Below the pieces are notes generated by a model, which had not been told where the DNA came from, did no database searches, and worked only from the letters and a program-made list of their open reading frames with translations. The position numbers were made by a program, and so were the translations under genes. From NCBI RefSeq assembly GCF_026627255.1, contig NZ_JAPNLM010000033.1, forward strand, positions 1 to 64,000: a DNA stretch of 64,000 nt. Reading direction: 5' to 3'. This document shows positions 1-8,760 of this stretch, piece by piece (within the stretch, counting starts at the first letter, position 1; every line of letters starts with the position of its first letter). This DNA is from Streptomyces antarcticus (GTDB lineage Bacteria > Actinomycetota > Actinomycetes > Streptomycetales > Streptomycetaceae).

Positions 1-320
1 TCCTCGACGGTCTTGTTGACGCGTACGAAGAACGAGATGCGGATGTCGGCGCGGATGTTGTCCTTGCAGATCAGACCGTCGCGGCCGGTCCGGGAGATCT
101 CGATGGTCTTCACCGAGATGTCCATGATCTCGGCCTTGTGCAGCACGGGCAGCACGACCTGCCCGGTGAAGGTCACATCGACCTTCCGCATCTTGGAGAC
201 GATCAGAGCCTTGCCCTGCTCGACCTTGCGGAACAGCCGGGTCACGACAAGCAGTGCGGCGACCACGAGGACGAGAACGACGATGACGAGCGTGCCGAGG
301 CCCAATGAGATGGCATCCAT
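1..320 (-). CDS. Flotillin-like SPFH-domain membrane protein (3' end outside window)
   Basis: Only the first 106 codons are present. The start is the ATG at 318-320 and the gene runs off the left edge. Residues 5-26 form one N-terminal membrane anchor. Next comes the start of an SPFH/Band 7 domain, with text typical of YqiK/flotillins (VEQGKALIV, VLPVLHKAEIMDIS, DNIRADIRISFFVRV). Flotillins form membrane scaffolds that organise lipid domains. The gene lies 64 bp downstream of an NfeD/YqiJ-like gene on the same strand. This is the usual yqiJ-yqiK order, so the two are probably co-transcribed and the proteins probably act together. Family call is firm; the precise role in this organism is inferred. 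Confidence 0.85.
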   Translation of the reverse strand, partial: MDAISLGLGTLVIVVLVLVVAALLVVTRLFRKVEQGKALIVSKMRKVDVTFTGQVVLPVLHKAEIMDISVKTIEISRTGRDGLICKDNIRADIRISFFVRVNKTVE

Positions 321-384
321 GAGGAATCCCCACGTGAGAAGTCGAAGCTGAGAAGCCTGGAAGGCTGAGAAGAAGGGCGGCGGA

Positions 385-990
385 TCAGCCGCGCGGGTCG
401 AGCGCCGCGTCGAAGGGCGCGACCCAGAAGAACTCGCCGGCCTCGTCGTACGCGTAGAGCAGCGCGGTACTGCCGAGCATCAGCGGATCACTGCCGAGCT
501 GGCGGACCTGGACGACCGCGGTGGAGCCGTCCCCCGCCGCGACCTCCGCCTGGCCGAACTCCGCGTCCACCCGTCCCGTGCGGATGACGCAGGTCAGGCC
601 CACGAAGTCCAGCCGGGACGGCCCCGGTTCGTCAGGGAAGAGCTTCGTCAGGGGCCGTACGAGCACGCGCGTCACGCGCCACGACAAGAACGGCGAAGCG
701 AACAGCAGGACAGCGCCGAGAAGATGGACCGGGGCGTCTGGCCAACCCGTACGGGCAAGAAGAACAGACCCGGAAAAACTCGCGAACCAGGCCACGGCGA
801 TCAGCAGCGAGGCGGACACGGTGACGGGCACACCCCCGAGACCCAGAGCACCGCTGTCGGCATCGGAGCCGACACCCTCATGGTCCGCGGCCCCGCACAG
901 CACGAGCAGCCAGAAGCCGAGGACGACGACCAGGGCCGCGCTGAACAGCACGGTGGGAAAACCGAGAACGGCATTGATGAACTCGTCCAC
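385..990 (-). CDS. YqiJ/NfeD-like membrane protein, flotillin partner
   Basis: A 201-aa protein. The start is taken as the GTG at 988-990 because GGAAGGGAGG lies just upstream; an earlier in-frame start would add 33 non-membrane residues. There are three hydrophobic segments (about residues 8-30, 54-76 and 84-105). A soluble C-terminal part of roughly 90 residues with alternating hydrophobic strands (DFVGLTCVIRTGRV, EVAAGDGSTAVVQVRQ, LMLGSTALLYAYDE) fits the OB-fold of the NfeD/YqiJ family. Known family members sit next to flotillin genes, as here. I infer a role in membrane-domain organisation or stress resistance. Confidence 0.75.
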   Translation of the reverse strand: MDEFINAVLGFPTVLFSAALVVVLGFWLLVLCGAADHEGVGSDADSGALGLGGVPVTVSASLLIAVAWFASFSGSVLLARTGWPDAPVHLLGAVLLFASPFLSWRVTRVLVRPLTKLFPDEPGPSRLDFVGLTCVIRTGRVDAEFGQAEVAAGDGSTAVVQVRQLGSDPLMLGSTALLYAYDEAGEFFWVAPFDAALDPRG

Positions 991-1708
991 GCGTCCCCCT
1001 CCCTTCCGACACCCGGCATCAGGTGCGTGAGCCCGTCCGGCTTCGGGCCATCCTGCCCTGTCGACAGCCCGTCCCACATTGCCGATCACCGGCAGTCTTT
1101 ACGCGACTTTGACACCGCCCGAGGGTGCGACGACAGGCATTGGGGGCAGCACCAAACTCCTGCTAGTGACCAACGAAAGGTGACAGTGACCTCGGGGCCC
1201 TCGGCAACCGGCCCGAGCGATCAGTGCGGATCGCGCACGTCGGCGCGCACGCCGACGGCAGGCCGTTGCTGCGACTCCGGGTGGGACAGCCCACGAAGCC
1301 GGTGCCCAGGCCGGACCTGCTCGTGCACCAGAGATCGAGACCGGCCCCGGCACCGGCTGACCCAGCTAGGCCGTAGTCACATGGGGTCGCGAGTTGCTGG
1401 ACGAGTGTCAGGAGCGGGACCAGGTCCTTCTCCGCCCGGCGACAGTGAGGAGCAGGCTGACTGGCTCGTGGGGTGCGACGCCGCGCACAGCCGGTACGTA
1501 AGGCCTCCAGGATCGGATTCCCAGGTGTGCCTGTCGTTGAATGCTACTGACACGTGGCCTGCATGCCGAGGTCCTCGCCAGCACCATGCGGTGGGATGCG
1601 CCGCGAGCCGCCCCCCACCGGTCAGTCGGCGAACCATCTACTGACCGGCGCCGCCTGGATGCCTCGCGCCCGTACGACCGGAATGGCCACCTCGCTCGAC
1701 GCTCGCTG
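991..1708. other. Gene-poor stretch, no supported gene
   Basis: About 720 bp between the YqiJ-like start and the end of the PucR gene. Short frames exist on both strands (for example 1099-1353 and 1377-1637, minus), but none has a ribosome-binding site, a recognisable domain or convincing third-position bias. The composition looks like worn-down coding sequence. It should also hold the promoter of the flotillin operon near 990-1110. Confidence 0.5.
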
Positions 1709-2770
1709 TCACGCCACCGTATCCGGCCAGCCCAGTAGGCGAGCGCCGATCACCGCGGTCTGCAGGGTGTAACGGTTGTGGGGATCCGCCGGGTCGGCGG
1801 CGGTGAGGGTGTGGATGCGCTCCAATCGGTATGTGAGCGCGCGCACGCTCAGGGAGAGCCGCCGCGCCGCCTCGGTCGCCACGCAACCGCTGTCGAAGTA
1901 CGCGGTGAGCGTGTCCAAAAGAGGCTGGGCGCCACCGCGGGCTTGCCGCAGCGGGCCGAGGACGCTTTCCACCAGGTCGGCCATGGCCTGCCGGTCCCGG
2001 GTCAGGACCGGATAGACCAGCAGGTCAGCGGAGTGCAGCACGGGCCCTTCCAGCCCCATCCGTTCCGCGAGGTCGAGAGCGTTGAGCGCCTCCTCGTACG
2101 CGTGCACGACGCCTCCCGCACCGGAGTGTGACCGGCTTATCGCGACGCGTCCGCCGTCCGTGGCCGCGTACGCCTGCTTGGCGAAGTACGCCAGGACGTC
2201 CGGCTGGTCGCCGGGAGCCACGCAGATCAGCCTGCCGTCCTTCGTGGTCAGCAGGATCTGCCGGTTGCCGAACCGGGCCAGGACGGTCTCCTCGATACCC
2301 CGAGCCACGGGGTACCCATCGCCGTACGGCTCCGGTCCCTGGGCCACCGCTACCGCGTGGGCCTGCGACAGCCGCAGCCCGAACCGCTCGGCCCGCTCAG
2401 CGAGCCTGCCCAGGTCACTGCGCCCGTACAGCAGGTCGTCGACGAACTCCCGGCGCGCGGCCTCCTCCTGCCGCACCGCCTGATGCTGCGCCCGCTCGTA
2501 TCCTTCGGCGAAAGCGTCCACCGCCTGTTCGACGGCGGCCAGCAGCGGCCCCATCGACCCGGACGGCAACCGGGGATGTACCTCCCGCGCCGCCGCCAGA
2601 TGGTCCCGGATGAGGCCACGCAGCGCCAGCCCCGCCTCCGCTGCCCGCGCGCCCTGAGCCCTCCGGGACTCCACCTCGTCGCGGGTGAGCCGACGCCCCG
2701 TGGCGCAGGCGTCAAGCAGAATCTCAGCACACCCGGCCACGTGCCCTGTTGGCGCTGCTGCCTCGACCAC
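1709..2770 (-). CDS. PucR/CdaR-family transcriptional regulator
   Basis: A 353-aa protein. The last 65 residues (LLDTLTAYFDSGCVATEAARRLSLSVRALTYRLERI, given here in part) are the HTH_30 DNA-binding domain that ends PucR/CdaR regulators. The middle (about 150-270) is the degenerate GGDEF-like region of the family, and residues 1-110 are helical. Such proteins activate catabolic or secondary-metabolism genes in response to metabolites. No obvious target lies beside it: upstream are transporter remnants, and downstream is an empty stretch. It is intact, unlike its right-hand neighbours. Confidence 0.85.
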   Translation of the reverse strand: MVEAAAPTGHVAGCAEILLDACATGRRLTRDEVESRRAQGARAAEAGLALRGLIRDHLAAAREVHPRLPSGSMGPLLAAVEQAVDAFAEGYERAQHQAVRQEEAARREFVDDLLYGRSDLGRLAERAERFGLRLSQAHAVAVAQGPEPYGDGYPVARGIEETVLARFGNRQILLTTKDGRLICVAPGDQPDVLAYFAKQAYAATDGGRVAISRSHSGAGGVVHAYEEALNALDLAERMGLEGPVLHSADLLVYPVLTRDRQAMADLVESVLGPLRQARGGAQPLLDTLTAYFDSGCVATEAARRLSLSVRALTYRLERIHTLTAADPADPHNRYTLQTAVIGARLLGWPDTVA

Positions 2771-2806
2771 GCCGCTCCCCCGATCTCACGCCTGCTGACG
2801 CGCCCT

Positions 2807-3364
2807 TTACCCGGGAACCAGGGTGACACGTGCTGAGCGGGACCCCGTCATCGGCATCAAGACGACGTAGAAAAGGCCGCGGGCCGGGTCGGACTCGACG
2901 CACACCACCGGGATCTCCATCTCCCGCAGTCGGGCCAGGACACGCGTACCGATCTTGCCCAACCCGAGCAGCACCACGTGCCCCGAGAAGGGGCGGCTGC
3001 GGGTGACCGGGGTGCGGTCGATGACGGGTGGCGCTGGTGGTGCGGGCGGCCAGGGCGCGCATAGGGCCAGGGCGTGCGCGGGAATGGTGACAGCGGCCAG
3101 GATCACGGCGAGGACCGCGTACGTCGCCCGCCAGCTCAGGTGCTCGGCGAGGACCGCGGTCAGGGGGGCGAAGACGGTGGAGGCGAGACCGCCCGCGAGG
3201 GTGACGATGGTCAGGGCCCGGACACGGCCGGGTCCCCACCAGCGGGTGAGTGCGGCGAAGGCGGGCGGGCGGGCGGGTAGAAGGTGGCGGCCATGGCCAC
3301 TTCTGCGAGCATCCAGCCCACCGTGAAGATGGCCAGGTGGGTCTGCCGCACGATCGGGTGACAT
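2807..3364 (-). pseudogene. Chimeric remnant: MFS transporter piece joined to a TrkA-N piece
   Basis: Two unrelated fragments share one reading frame. About 2990-3265 encodes an MFS segment (FAALTRWWGPGRVRALTIV through HLSWRATYAVL). About 2873-2986 encodes a Rossmann NAD-binding start of TrkA/RCK type (HVVLLGLGKIGTRVLARL). The upstream part of the MFS protein (LAIFTVGWMLAEVAMAATFY) is present at 3275-3340 in another frame. The shift coincides with a run of GGCG repeats at 3261-3280, suggesting slippage. The MFS 5' end is lost at the IS3 element. Neither fragment can work. This marks the left edge of the disturbed region. Confidence 0.8.
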
Positions 3365-3369
3365 CTGAA

Positions 3370-4572
3370 CTGGCTTGCCTTATGGGGCAGGTGGGAAGGG
3401 TGTCGCTGTGCCCAAGCCTTATCCGGAAGAGTTCCGCCAGGACGTCGTGCGGGTCGCGAGGAACCGCGGTCCAGGTGTGACGGTCGAGCAGGTGGCCACC
3501 GACTTCGGCGTCCATCCGATGACGTTGTGGAAGTGGATGCGCCGAGCGGACATCGACGATGGGTCCAAGCCCGGAACGTCCGGCCAGGAGAGCGCGGGCT
3601 GCTGGAGCAGGAGAACGAGGTCCTGCGTCGGACCGCGGGCTACCTGTCGCAGGCGCATCTGCCGGGAAAAGGGTCTGCCCGCTCGTGAAGGAGCTGGCCG
3701 GGGACGGGGTGCCCGTCACGGTGACGTGCCGGGTGCTCAAGCTCGCCAGAGAGCCCTACTATCGCTGGCTCGACCAGCCGGTGGGCGAAGCCGTGCTCGC
3801 GGAGGCGTATCGTGCGAACGCGCTGTTCGGTGCTCATCGTGAGGACCCGGAGTTCGGCTACCGATTCCTGGCCGATGAGGCCCGCAACACCGGGGCCGCC
3901 ATGGCGGACCGGACCGCGTGGCGGATCTGCCGGGACAACCGCTGGTGGAGCGTGTTCGGGAAGAAGCGCGGCCGGACCAAGAAGGCCGGCCCGCCGGTGC
4001 ATGACGATCTCGTCCGTCGTGACTTCACCGCGACCGGCCCGAACCGGCTGTGGCTCACCGACCTCACCGAGCATGCCACCGGCGACGGAAAGCTGTATCT
4101 CTGCGCGATCAAGGATGTCTTCAGCAACAGGATCGTGGGCTACTCCATCGACGCGCGGATGAAGTCCCGCCTGGCCGTGACCGCCCTGGACAACACTGTG
4201 GCCCGGCGCGAAAGTGTCGCCGGATGCATCCTGCACAGCGATCGCGGCTCGCAATTCTCGGTCCCGGAAGTTCGTCCGGGCTCTCGACCGCCACCGGATG
4301 GCCGGCTCGATAGGGAGAGTCGGGGCAGCCGGTGACAACGCGGCCATGGAGTCCTTCTTCAGCCTGCTGCAGAAGAACGTCCTCGATCGCCGGAAGTGGG
4401 CCACCCGTCAGGAGCTAAGGATCGCCATCGTGACCTGGATCGAGCGGACCTACCACCGCCGCCGCAGGCAGGCCGCACTCGGCCGACTGACCCCCGTCGA
4501 ATTCGAGACCGTCATGACCACACCGGCCCTCCAAGCCGCGTGACCCGACCTGTCACCCTAACCTGCAGCAGA
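3370..4572 (+). mobile_element. IS3-family insertion sequence, degraded
   Basis: Edges are approximate. A weakly matching pair of ends (GGGCAGGTGGGAAGGGTG near 3384, and the complement of CACCCTAACCTGCA near 4555-4568) brackets two transposase frames. No target-site duplication could be read. The left end interrupts the MFS remnant. The element is inactive because of lesions in its transposase. Confidence 0.65.
3408..4543 (+). pseudogene. IS3-family transposase (OrfA plus OrfB), broken
   Basis: OrfA starts at the GTG at 3408 (VPKPYPEEFRQDVVRVARN) and has the usual helix-turn-helix (TVEQVATDFGVHPMTLWKWM). Near 3597 part of the linker before LLEQENEVLRR is deleted, with a frame change. At GGGAAAAGG (about 3668) the OrfA-to-OrfB switch has the -1 geometry normal for IS3 elements, so that shift is probably native. 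OrfB carries the DDE core: D in LWLTDLTEH, D in LHSDRGSQF, E in NAAMESFFSLL. An inserted T near 4258 (CAATTCTCGG) throws the last third into another frame. At least two non-native lesions make it a pseudogene. Confidence 0.9.
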
Positions 4573-4575
4573 CCC

Positions 4576-4605
4576 GTGGGCACTCCCCGAATCGGCGGTG
4601 CCCAC
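4576..4605. repeat. Inverted repeat just right of the IS3 remnant
   Basis: GTGGGCAC at 4576-4583 and GTGCCCAC at 4598-4605 form a perfect 8-bp stem with a 14-nt loop. It follows the transposase stop by about 30 bp and could be a terminator or part of an element end. Confidence 0.5.
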
Positions 4606-4706
4606 TTCCTTCTGGTCGCCTCCGGTTCGCACACCTCAACTCTGCCCACCACTCATCACGCAGGTTCATCTAAAGGGCCCTTGTGGGATCAACCCGGCGA
4701 CCCAGG

Positions 4707-4727
4707 GGCCGTGATCAACTCACGGCC
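4707..4727. repeat. Perfect short palindrome before the 449-bp repeat
   Basis: GGCCGTGA-TCAAC-TCACGGCC is a perfect 8-bp stem with a 5-nt loop, 32 bp left of the first 449-bp repeat. It has no counterpart beside the second copy. Function unknown. Confidence 0.5.
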
Positions 4728-4758
4728 ATCGCCAGGGAAAGGGCCTCTTCGATATCGC

Positions 4759-5207
4759 CCGGGTTCAGACGCTCACTCTAGATATCGTTCCCGGCGGGAT
4801 ACTCCTTGCGCCGCCCGAAACTCAATCGCCAGCGGGCTACTCGGTGCGTGCACCGGCTACACAGCTCCGGTCCGGAAGATGCGCGGCCCGAATCCACACG
4901 AACCGCGCCACCCAGGTATTCCACTCCCGCAGGTATCGGACCGCATCGATCCGCGGTGGCCGGCTTACGTAGTGGACGCTCCGCTCGGCGACACGCTTCC
5001 CAAGCCATCAAGGCTTGTCCAAGTCAGCACCAACCCAGCACGGTTGAGGTTCTCAGGGGTGATGACGGGTGATGAGAGGTCAGCACCAGGTCAGCACGGG
5101 GATGCAGGAGGGCCCCACCTAGAGGCGAGGCCCAAGCGCTTGACCTGCATGTTTGTACTCATAGGATCATTCATGCTAAGGGATCCGCCAAAAAGGTGTG
5201 CAGGAAC
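4759..5207 (+). repeat. Long direct repeat, copy 1 of 2 (449 bp, identical)
   Basis: Reading both copies line by line, 4759-5207 matches 11480-11928 at every base. The match breaks on the left at C (4758) versus G (11479) and on the right at C (5208) versus T (11929). The repeat holds four CAGCAC motifs in two pairs (near 5024-5040 and 5080-5096) and a promoter-like sequence near its right end. The short frames inside it (a 77-aa minus frame and an 88-aa plus frame) resemble nothing I know. The two copies bound 6.3 kb of mostly broken genes, as would be left by integration of a circle through a shared segment. Confidence 0.95.
5140..5167 (+). promoter_or_regulatory. Promoter-like sequence inside the repeat
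   Basis: TTGACC (5140-5145), a 16-bp spacer and TAGGAT (5162-5167) match a vegetative Streptomyces promoter pointing right. The motif TGACCTGCATGTTT overlaps the -35 box and recurs as TGACCTGCACGTTT at 5223-5236, outside the repeat, so it may be a repressor site. The same promoter exists in copy 2 (about 11861-11888), where it points toward the yigZ 3' end. Confidence 0.55.
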
Positions 5208-6109
5208 CTCATGAAATCGCCCTGACCTGCACGTTTACCCCTACTGCGCCTTAAAAACCAGCACGAACCAGCACGGGGGCTCGCCATGAACGCTTGCCAC
5301 GCTAACGCATGGCGCCCCTGATCCGCCGCTCACCTAAGATCACCCCGGAAAATTGGAGGACAATTTTTCACGCCGTCGATCCTTGCCGCATCCCGAAAGA
5401 CGCCGGCCGTAGCAGCACGCCCGCGTCGTACACGCTTCCACAGTCCTGCGCAGTGGAACGGAGTCAGGGTGCGCACCACGTTTGGTGGCCTCTGCGACCC
5501 GGGGCGCGCCCCTCGACCCACATCGGCTCGAAGTAGAGGACGGTGCTCACTACCGGTGATCACTTCACAAGGTCGCTGTGATCTTTGCTCCGTAGGCCAC
5601 AGGCGCCGTTCCCCCAGTCGATGCCGCAGCCACGCGCGGCGAACTACTCCCGTGTCAACCGTGCCTCGAAGGGCGTAACCGCTCCCGCCGGACGGCATGC
5701 GAGAAGGGTCTTGCCCCTGCGGACGCCACCCAGATGGTGCGGAGCGCGGCGGCTGGTCAGGGTGCGCCGCGACTGACGCTGAGCGAAGCCGTGTTCCTGT
5801 CCCTGCCACCTTCCGTCCCCGTCGGGGCGCGCGGTCCGGCAACAACGGCTCGATCCGTGCCCATTGTTCATCGGTCAACACGCCTGGGATTAACCACCGG
5901 ACACCCCAGCGGACAACCGCCGGCGCCCCGCGCCGATGTCCCGCACGAGGCGATCTCCGCCGCAGGAAGGACGGCACGGGGCGCCTGCTCAGGAACCTGC
6001 CAGACAGCGCGGACCAGAACATCGCTGTACGGCTGGCCGACCGCCCGAAGCTGGCACCGCTCGCGGCCAAGCAGGCTGCCCCCCGCCGCGCCGCGCGAGT
6101 GCCGGTTGC
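5208..6109. other. Degenerate stretch with IS5-type remnants
   Basis: About 900 bp without an intact gene. Contents: the second TGACCTGCACGTTT motif (5223-5236); two more CAGCAC motifs (5259-5275); a CGCCATG/CATGGCG inverted repeat (about 5283-5315); and a minus-strand stretch at 5330-5800 that looks like worn transposase sequence in several frames. The only identifiable piece is the IS5-type N-terminus at 5810-5908. Confidence 0.6.
5810..5908 (-). pseudogene. IS5-family transposase, N-terminal fragment
   Basis: The minus strand reads WGVRWLIPGVLTDEQWARIEPLLPDRAPRRGRK (given here in part as LTDEQWARIEPLLPDR). This is the characteristic opening of IS5-family transposases of actinobacteria. 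After it the frame degenerates. The matching C-terminus of such a protein lies at 11383-11479, next to the other copy of the 449-bp repeat and also on the minus strand. Confidence 0.75.
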
Positions 6110-6274
6110 GAGCTGTCCGAGAAGGAGACCGTCTTCGCCGTGGATGACCTGTTCGACGGAGTCCTGCCCGGTGCGTCCATCTCCATGCAGCTGGAAATCG
6201 GCCCGTCCGCTCCGGAGGCCATCGCATCCGGCGCCTACGAGGGGACGGTCAGCATCACACTGGCCCTGAAGTAG
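6110..6274 (+). pseudogene. C-terminal fragment of an unrecognised protein
   Basis: The last 50 or so codons of a plus-strand frame ending at 6274 (SEKETVFAVDDLFDGVLPG ... EGTVSITLALK, abbreviated) read as normal protein with alternating strands, as in the final beta-sandwich of a secreted or surface protein. The sequence upstream in the same frame is not protein-like, so the 5' part was lost. No family assigned. Confidence 0.45.
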
Positions 6275-8657
6275 GGGCGACGTTCAACGGCATCAACATC
6301 GGGACGAAGGCCAACGACGCCGAGTCGGCTTGGAAGGACGGCACCGTCTCCGTCACCGGAGGGCGTGCCTCGGACGACTTCAAAGCGGTGTTCTCGACCT
6401 TCGGGATCATCGGCAAGTACATCGCGAGCAACGAGATCGCAGCCTCCGACTTCGAGTCGGGGATCAAGAGCTCGATCACGCAACTTGACGAGAGCTCGGA
6501 TGCCAAGAAGAGCTGGTTTGTCGACAAGGACAGCTACGGCGACGTGAAGGAGTTCGGTGAGGAAGAGGGGCCCAAGCCGGTCGATCACCCGGTGATCTCG
6601 ACCGACGGCACGGGCTTGACCTCCTCTCATCCCGGTAAGGATTCGACGGTCTTCACCACGACGGGGACGAAGGGTGGCTGTGGCTTTACGGTGGGTAAGA
6701 CACCCTCCTCATGCAACCTGTCTCCCCTGGCGGCGTACAACTACCTCAACACCGGGTTCAACCCCAGCTCACTGGCCATGTACTCATCGAACAACGCCAC
6801 CAGCGGGTTCACCCGCGAGAACCACATGGCCGTCAGCCAGGTGGGCACGGGGCCGGCCAAGTTCATGTACTGGAGCAACTCGGCCACGGTCCTGGGCTCC
6901 ATCGTCCTGCTCGGCTTCTGGTACGCCATCGGCATGCTGGCCGGGGCGATCAAGCGGACCTTCTGGTGGCCGCCGTGCCGTTCGCGACGCTGGGCGCCAT
7001 GCAGGCGATCGCCAAAGTGATCGTCTACTCCACGGCGATGATCCTGGAAGTCCTCGTCACGCTATTCGTCTACCAGTTCGCCTCGGAGTTCCTGATCTCG
7101 GTCCCGGACATCTTGGCCGGCCCCGTGTCGAGCTTCATGAGCCCGGGTGGCTTGTGGGGCAGCGCTGCGCTCGGCGGGATCATCGTGGTGGTCCTGACCC
7201 TGATCTCGTCGCTGGTGATCATGGGCATCACCTTCGCCCTGCTACGGGTGCGCAAGACTGTGCTGCAGGCGATGGACGAGGTGGTCACCAAGCTCGTGGA
7301 CAAGTTCCTCGAGACGAACAACACGCCGAAGCCGGACAAGGGTGGGCTGATGCCTGCTCTGGCCTCGGGTGCGGGGGCTGGCGCGGGTATGGCTATGGGC
7401 AACAAGCTCGCCAACGGGTTCAACAGCAAGACCAGCGGTCCGGCGTCCCCGTCCCCGAGCACGGGCAAGCCCACGGGCAAGACGGCGTCGACGAACGCCG
7501 GCGGCACGAACGGTGACGCGATGGAGTTGACGTCCGGTAAGCAGCAGCTGGCCCTCGAGGGTGGCGGGCAGGATGGACCGGATGGCCCGGACAGTCCGGC
7601 GCTGGATGGTGGTCCTGGTGGTAGTGGCTCCGGCGGCGGCAGTGACGGCGTCAAGGCTCTGCCGGGCGGCATCGGTCCCGCCGGTGTTCTGGGCACGCCC
7701 GGTCGCGACGGACACGCCGACAAGGGTGGTCCGCTGCAGCTGACGAGTGGCAGAGCGGGCAGCTCGCGCTCGGACAAGCAGACGGCGCAGGGTCTGAGCA
7801 ACCAGGGTGGCCTGTCGAACCTCGGGTACAGCGCGGACGGCCACAAGGTCATCCGCGGTGAGGTACTTTCCTCGTCGACGGAGCCGTCGAGTTCTCGTGG
7901 TGGTGCTCAGGGCCAGAGCGGCGCCGGCGGCGCAGGTTCTGTCCCGACCAGCGGAAACGGTAAGGCTGTCGCCGGTCAGACGGAACCGACGCAGTTCGGC
8001 ACGGGTTCACAGGGTGCGCAGAACCAACAGGGCGGCAACCAGCAGGCTGCACCGCAGCGCTTCAGCGGCGACGCTGTGCCTGCCCCGGATCCTGCTCCGA
8101 CGCACTCGGGTGCGCCGAGCACGCGTCCGACACGCTCCGCTCAGGGCGCCACCCCTGCCCCGGCTCAGGCTCCGACGCAGTCGGGTGCGCCGAGCACGCG
8201 TGCGACACGCTCCGCTCAGGACACCCCTGCCCCGGCTCAGGCCCGGACCCCCGTCCGGCCGCCGGCACGGCAGGAGCAGGCCGTGGCGCAGGCGAACCGT
8301 GACCGGCCGCTGCCCGTCATCAACGCCCGCGGCGACGGCGCCTCGGCTCCGAGGCAGCCCGGGGCCGGTGCTCCGGCTGTGGGTCAGACTCCGGCTGCGC
8401 CTGGTGCGCGGACTCCGGCTCGGACACATGCAGCGCATCGGCCGGGTTCGATCCAGGCGTCGCCGCCGCGTCAGACGCCCGCCCCGTCGGCTCATGCTCC
8501 GCGGCCGCCAGCTCCTGCACCGGCTCCTGCGCCGCGGCAGGCTCCGGTTCCGCGTCCGCCTCAGGTTGCCGATCCGACCCCTCAGAGCGTGGGGACCCCG
8601 GAGCCGCAGCAGCGGCCGGCCGGTGGCCCCCGCCGAGGCCGGCGCGAGGAGGACTGA
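6275..8657 (+). pseudogene. Conjugation-type polytopic membrane protein (TrbL/VirB6-like), one-base frameshift
   Basis: The reading is continuous from about 6280 (ATFNGINIGTKANDAESAWK) to 6960, then resumes one frame over (LVAAVPFATLGAMQAIAKV) to 8657. Restoring one C in ACCTTCTGGTGG near 6962 (TTC CTG GTG) would give IKRTFLVAAVPF and one long protein of about 790 aa. The N-terminal part is extracellular-looking with Cys pairs. There are membrane spans at about 6885-6950, 6975-7110 and 7160-7250, then a long low-complexity tail rich in Gly, Ser, Ala and Pro ending RRGRREED. This architecture is seen in transfer proteins of Streptomyces integrative and plasmid elements. No start codon could be fixed. 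Family call is by architecture only. Confidence 0.55.
8080..8242 (+). repeat. Imperfect tandem repeat, two 75-bp units, in the Pro/Ala tail
   Basis: GCTCCGACGCACTCGGGTGC near 8094 recurs as GCTCCGACGCAGTCGGGTGC near 8169, and the flanking ACGCTCCGCTCAGG and CCTGCCCCGGCTCAG also repeat. It encodes two copies of APTxSGAPSTRxTRSAQ. Confidence 0.8.
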
Positions 8658-8687
8658 TCGTCCGATCGAGGGCGAGCGTGGAGGCCT

Positions 8688-8727
8688 GACGCACCCGGTG
8701 AGAACGATCACCCTCACCGGGTGCGTC
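8688..8727 (+). terminator. Strong hairpin after the TrbL-like gene
   Basis: GACGCACCCGGTGAG (8688-8702) pairs perfectly with CTCACCGGGTGCGTC (8713-8727) around a 10-nt loop, 30 bp after the stop. No T-run follows, as is common in Streptomyces. Confidence 0.85.
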
Positions 8728-8760
8728 GCCCTTTGAGCAACGTGAGGAGAAGGAGGGGGC

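Noticed and set aside
724..1644. 306-codon plus frame over the YqiJ-like gene and the gap
   Set aside because: Antisense to a recognised gene in its first part. No domain or RBS in the rest.
4778..5072. 77-aa minus and 88-aa plus frames inside the 449-bp repeat (also at 11499-11793)
   Set aside because: No RBS, no recognisable domain and poor codon bias. Identity between copies follows from the repeat itself.
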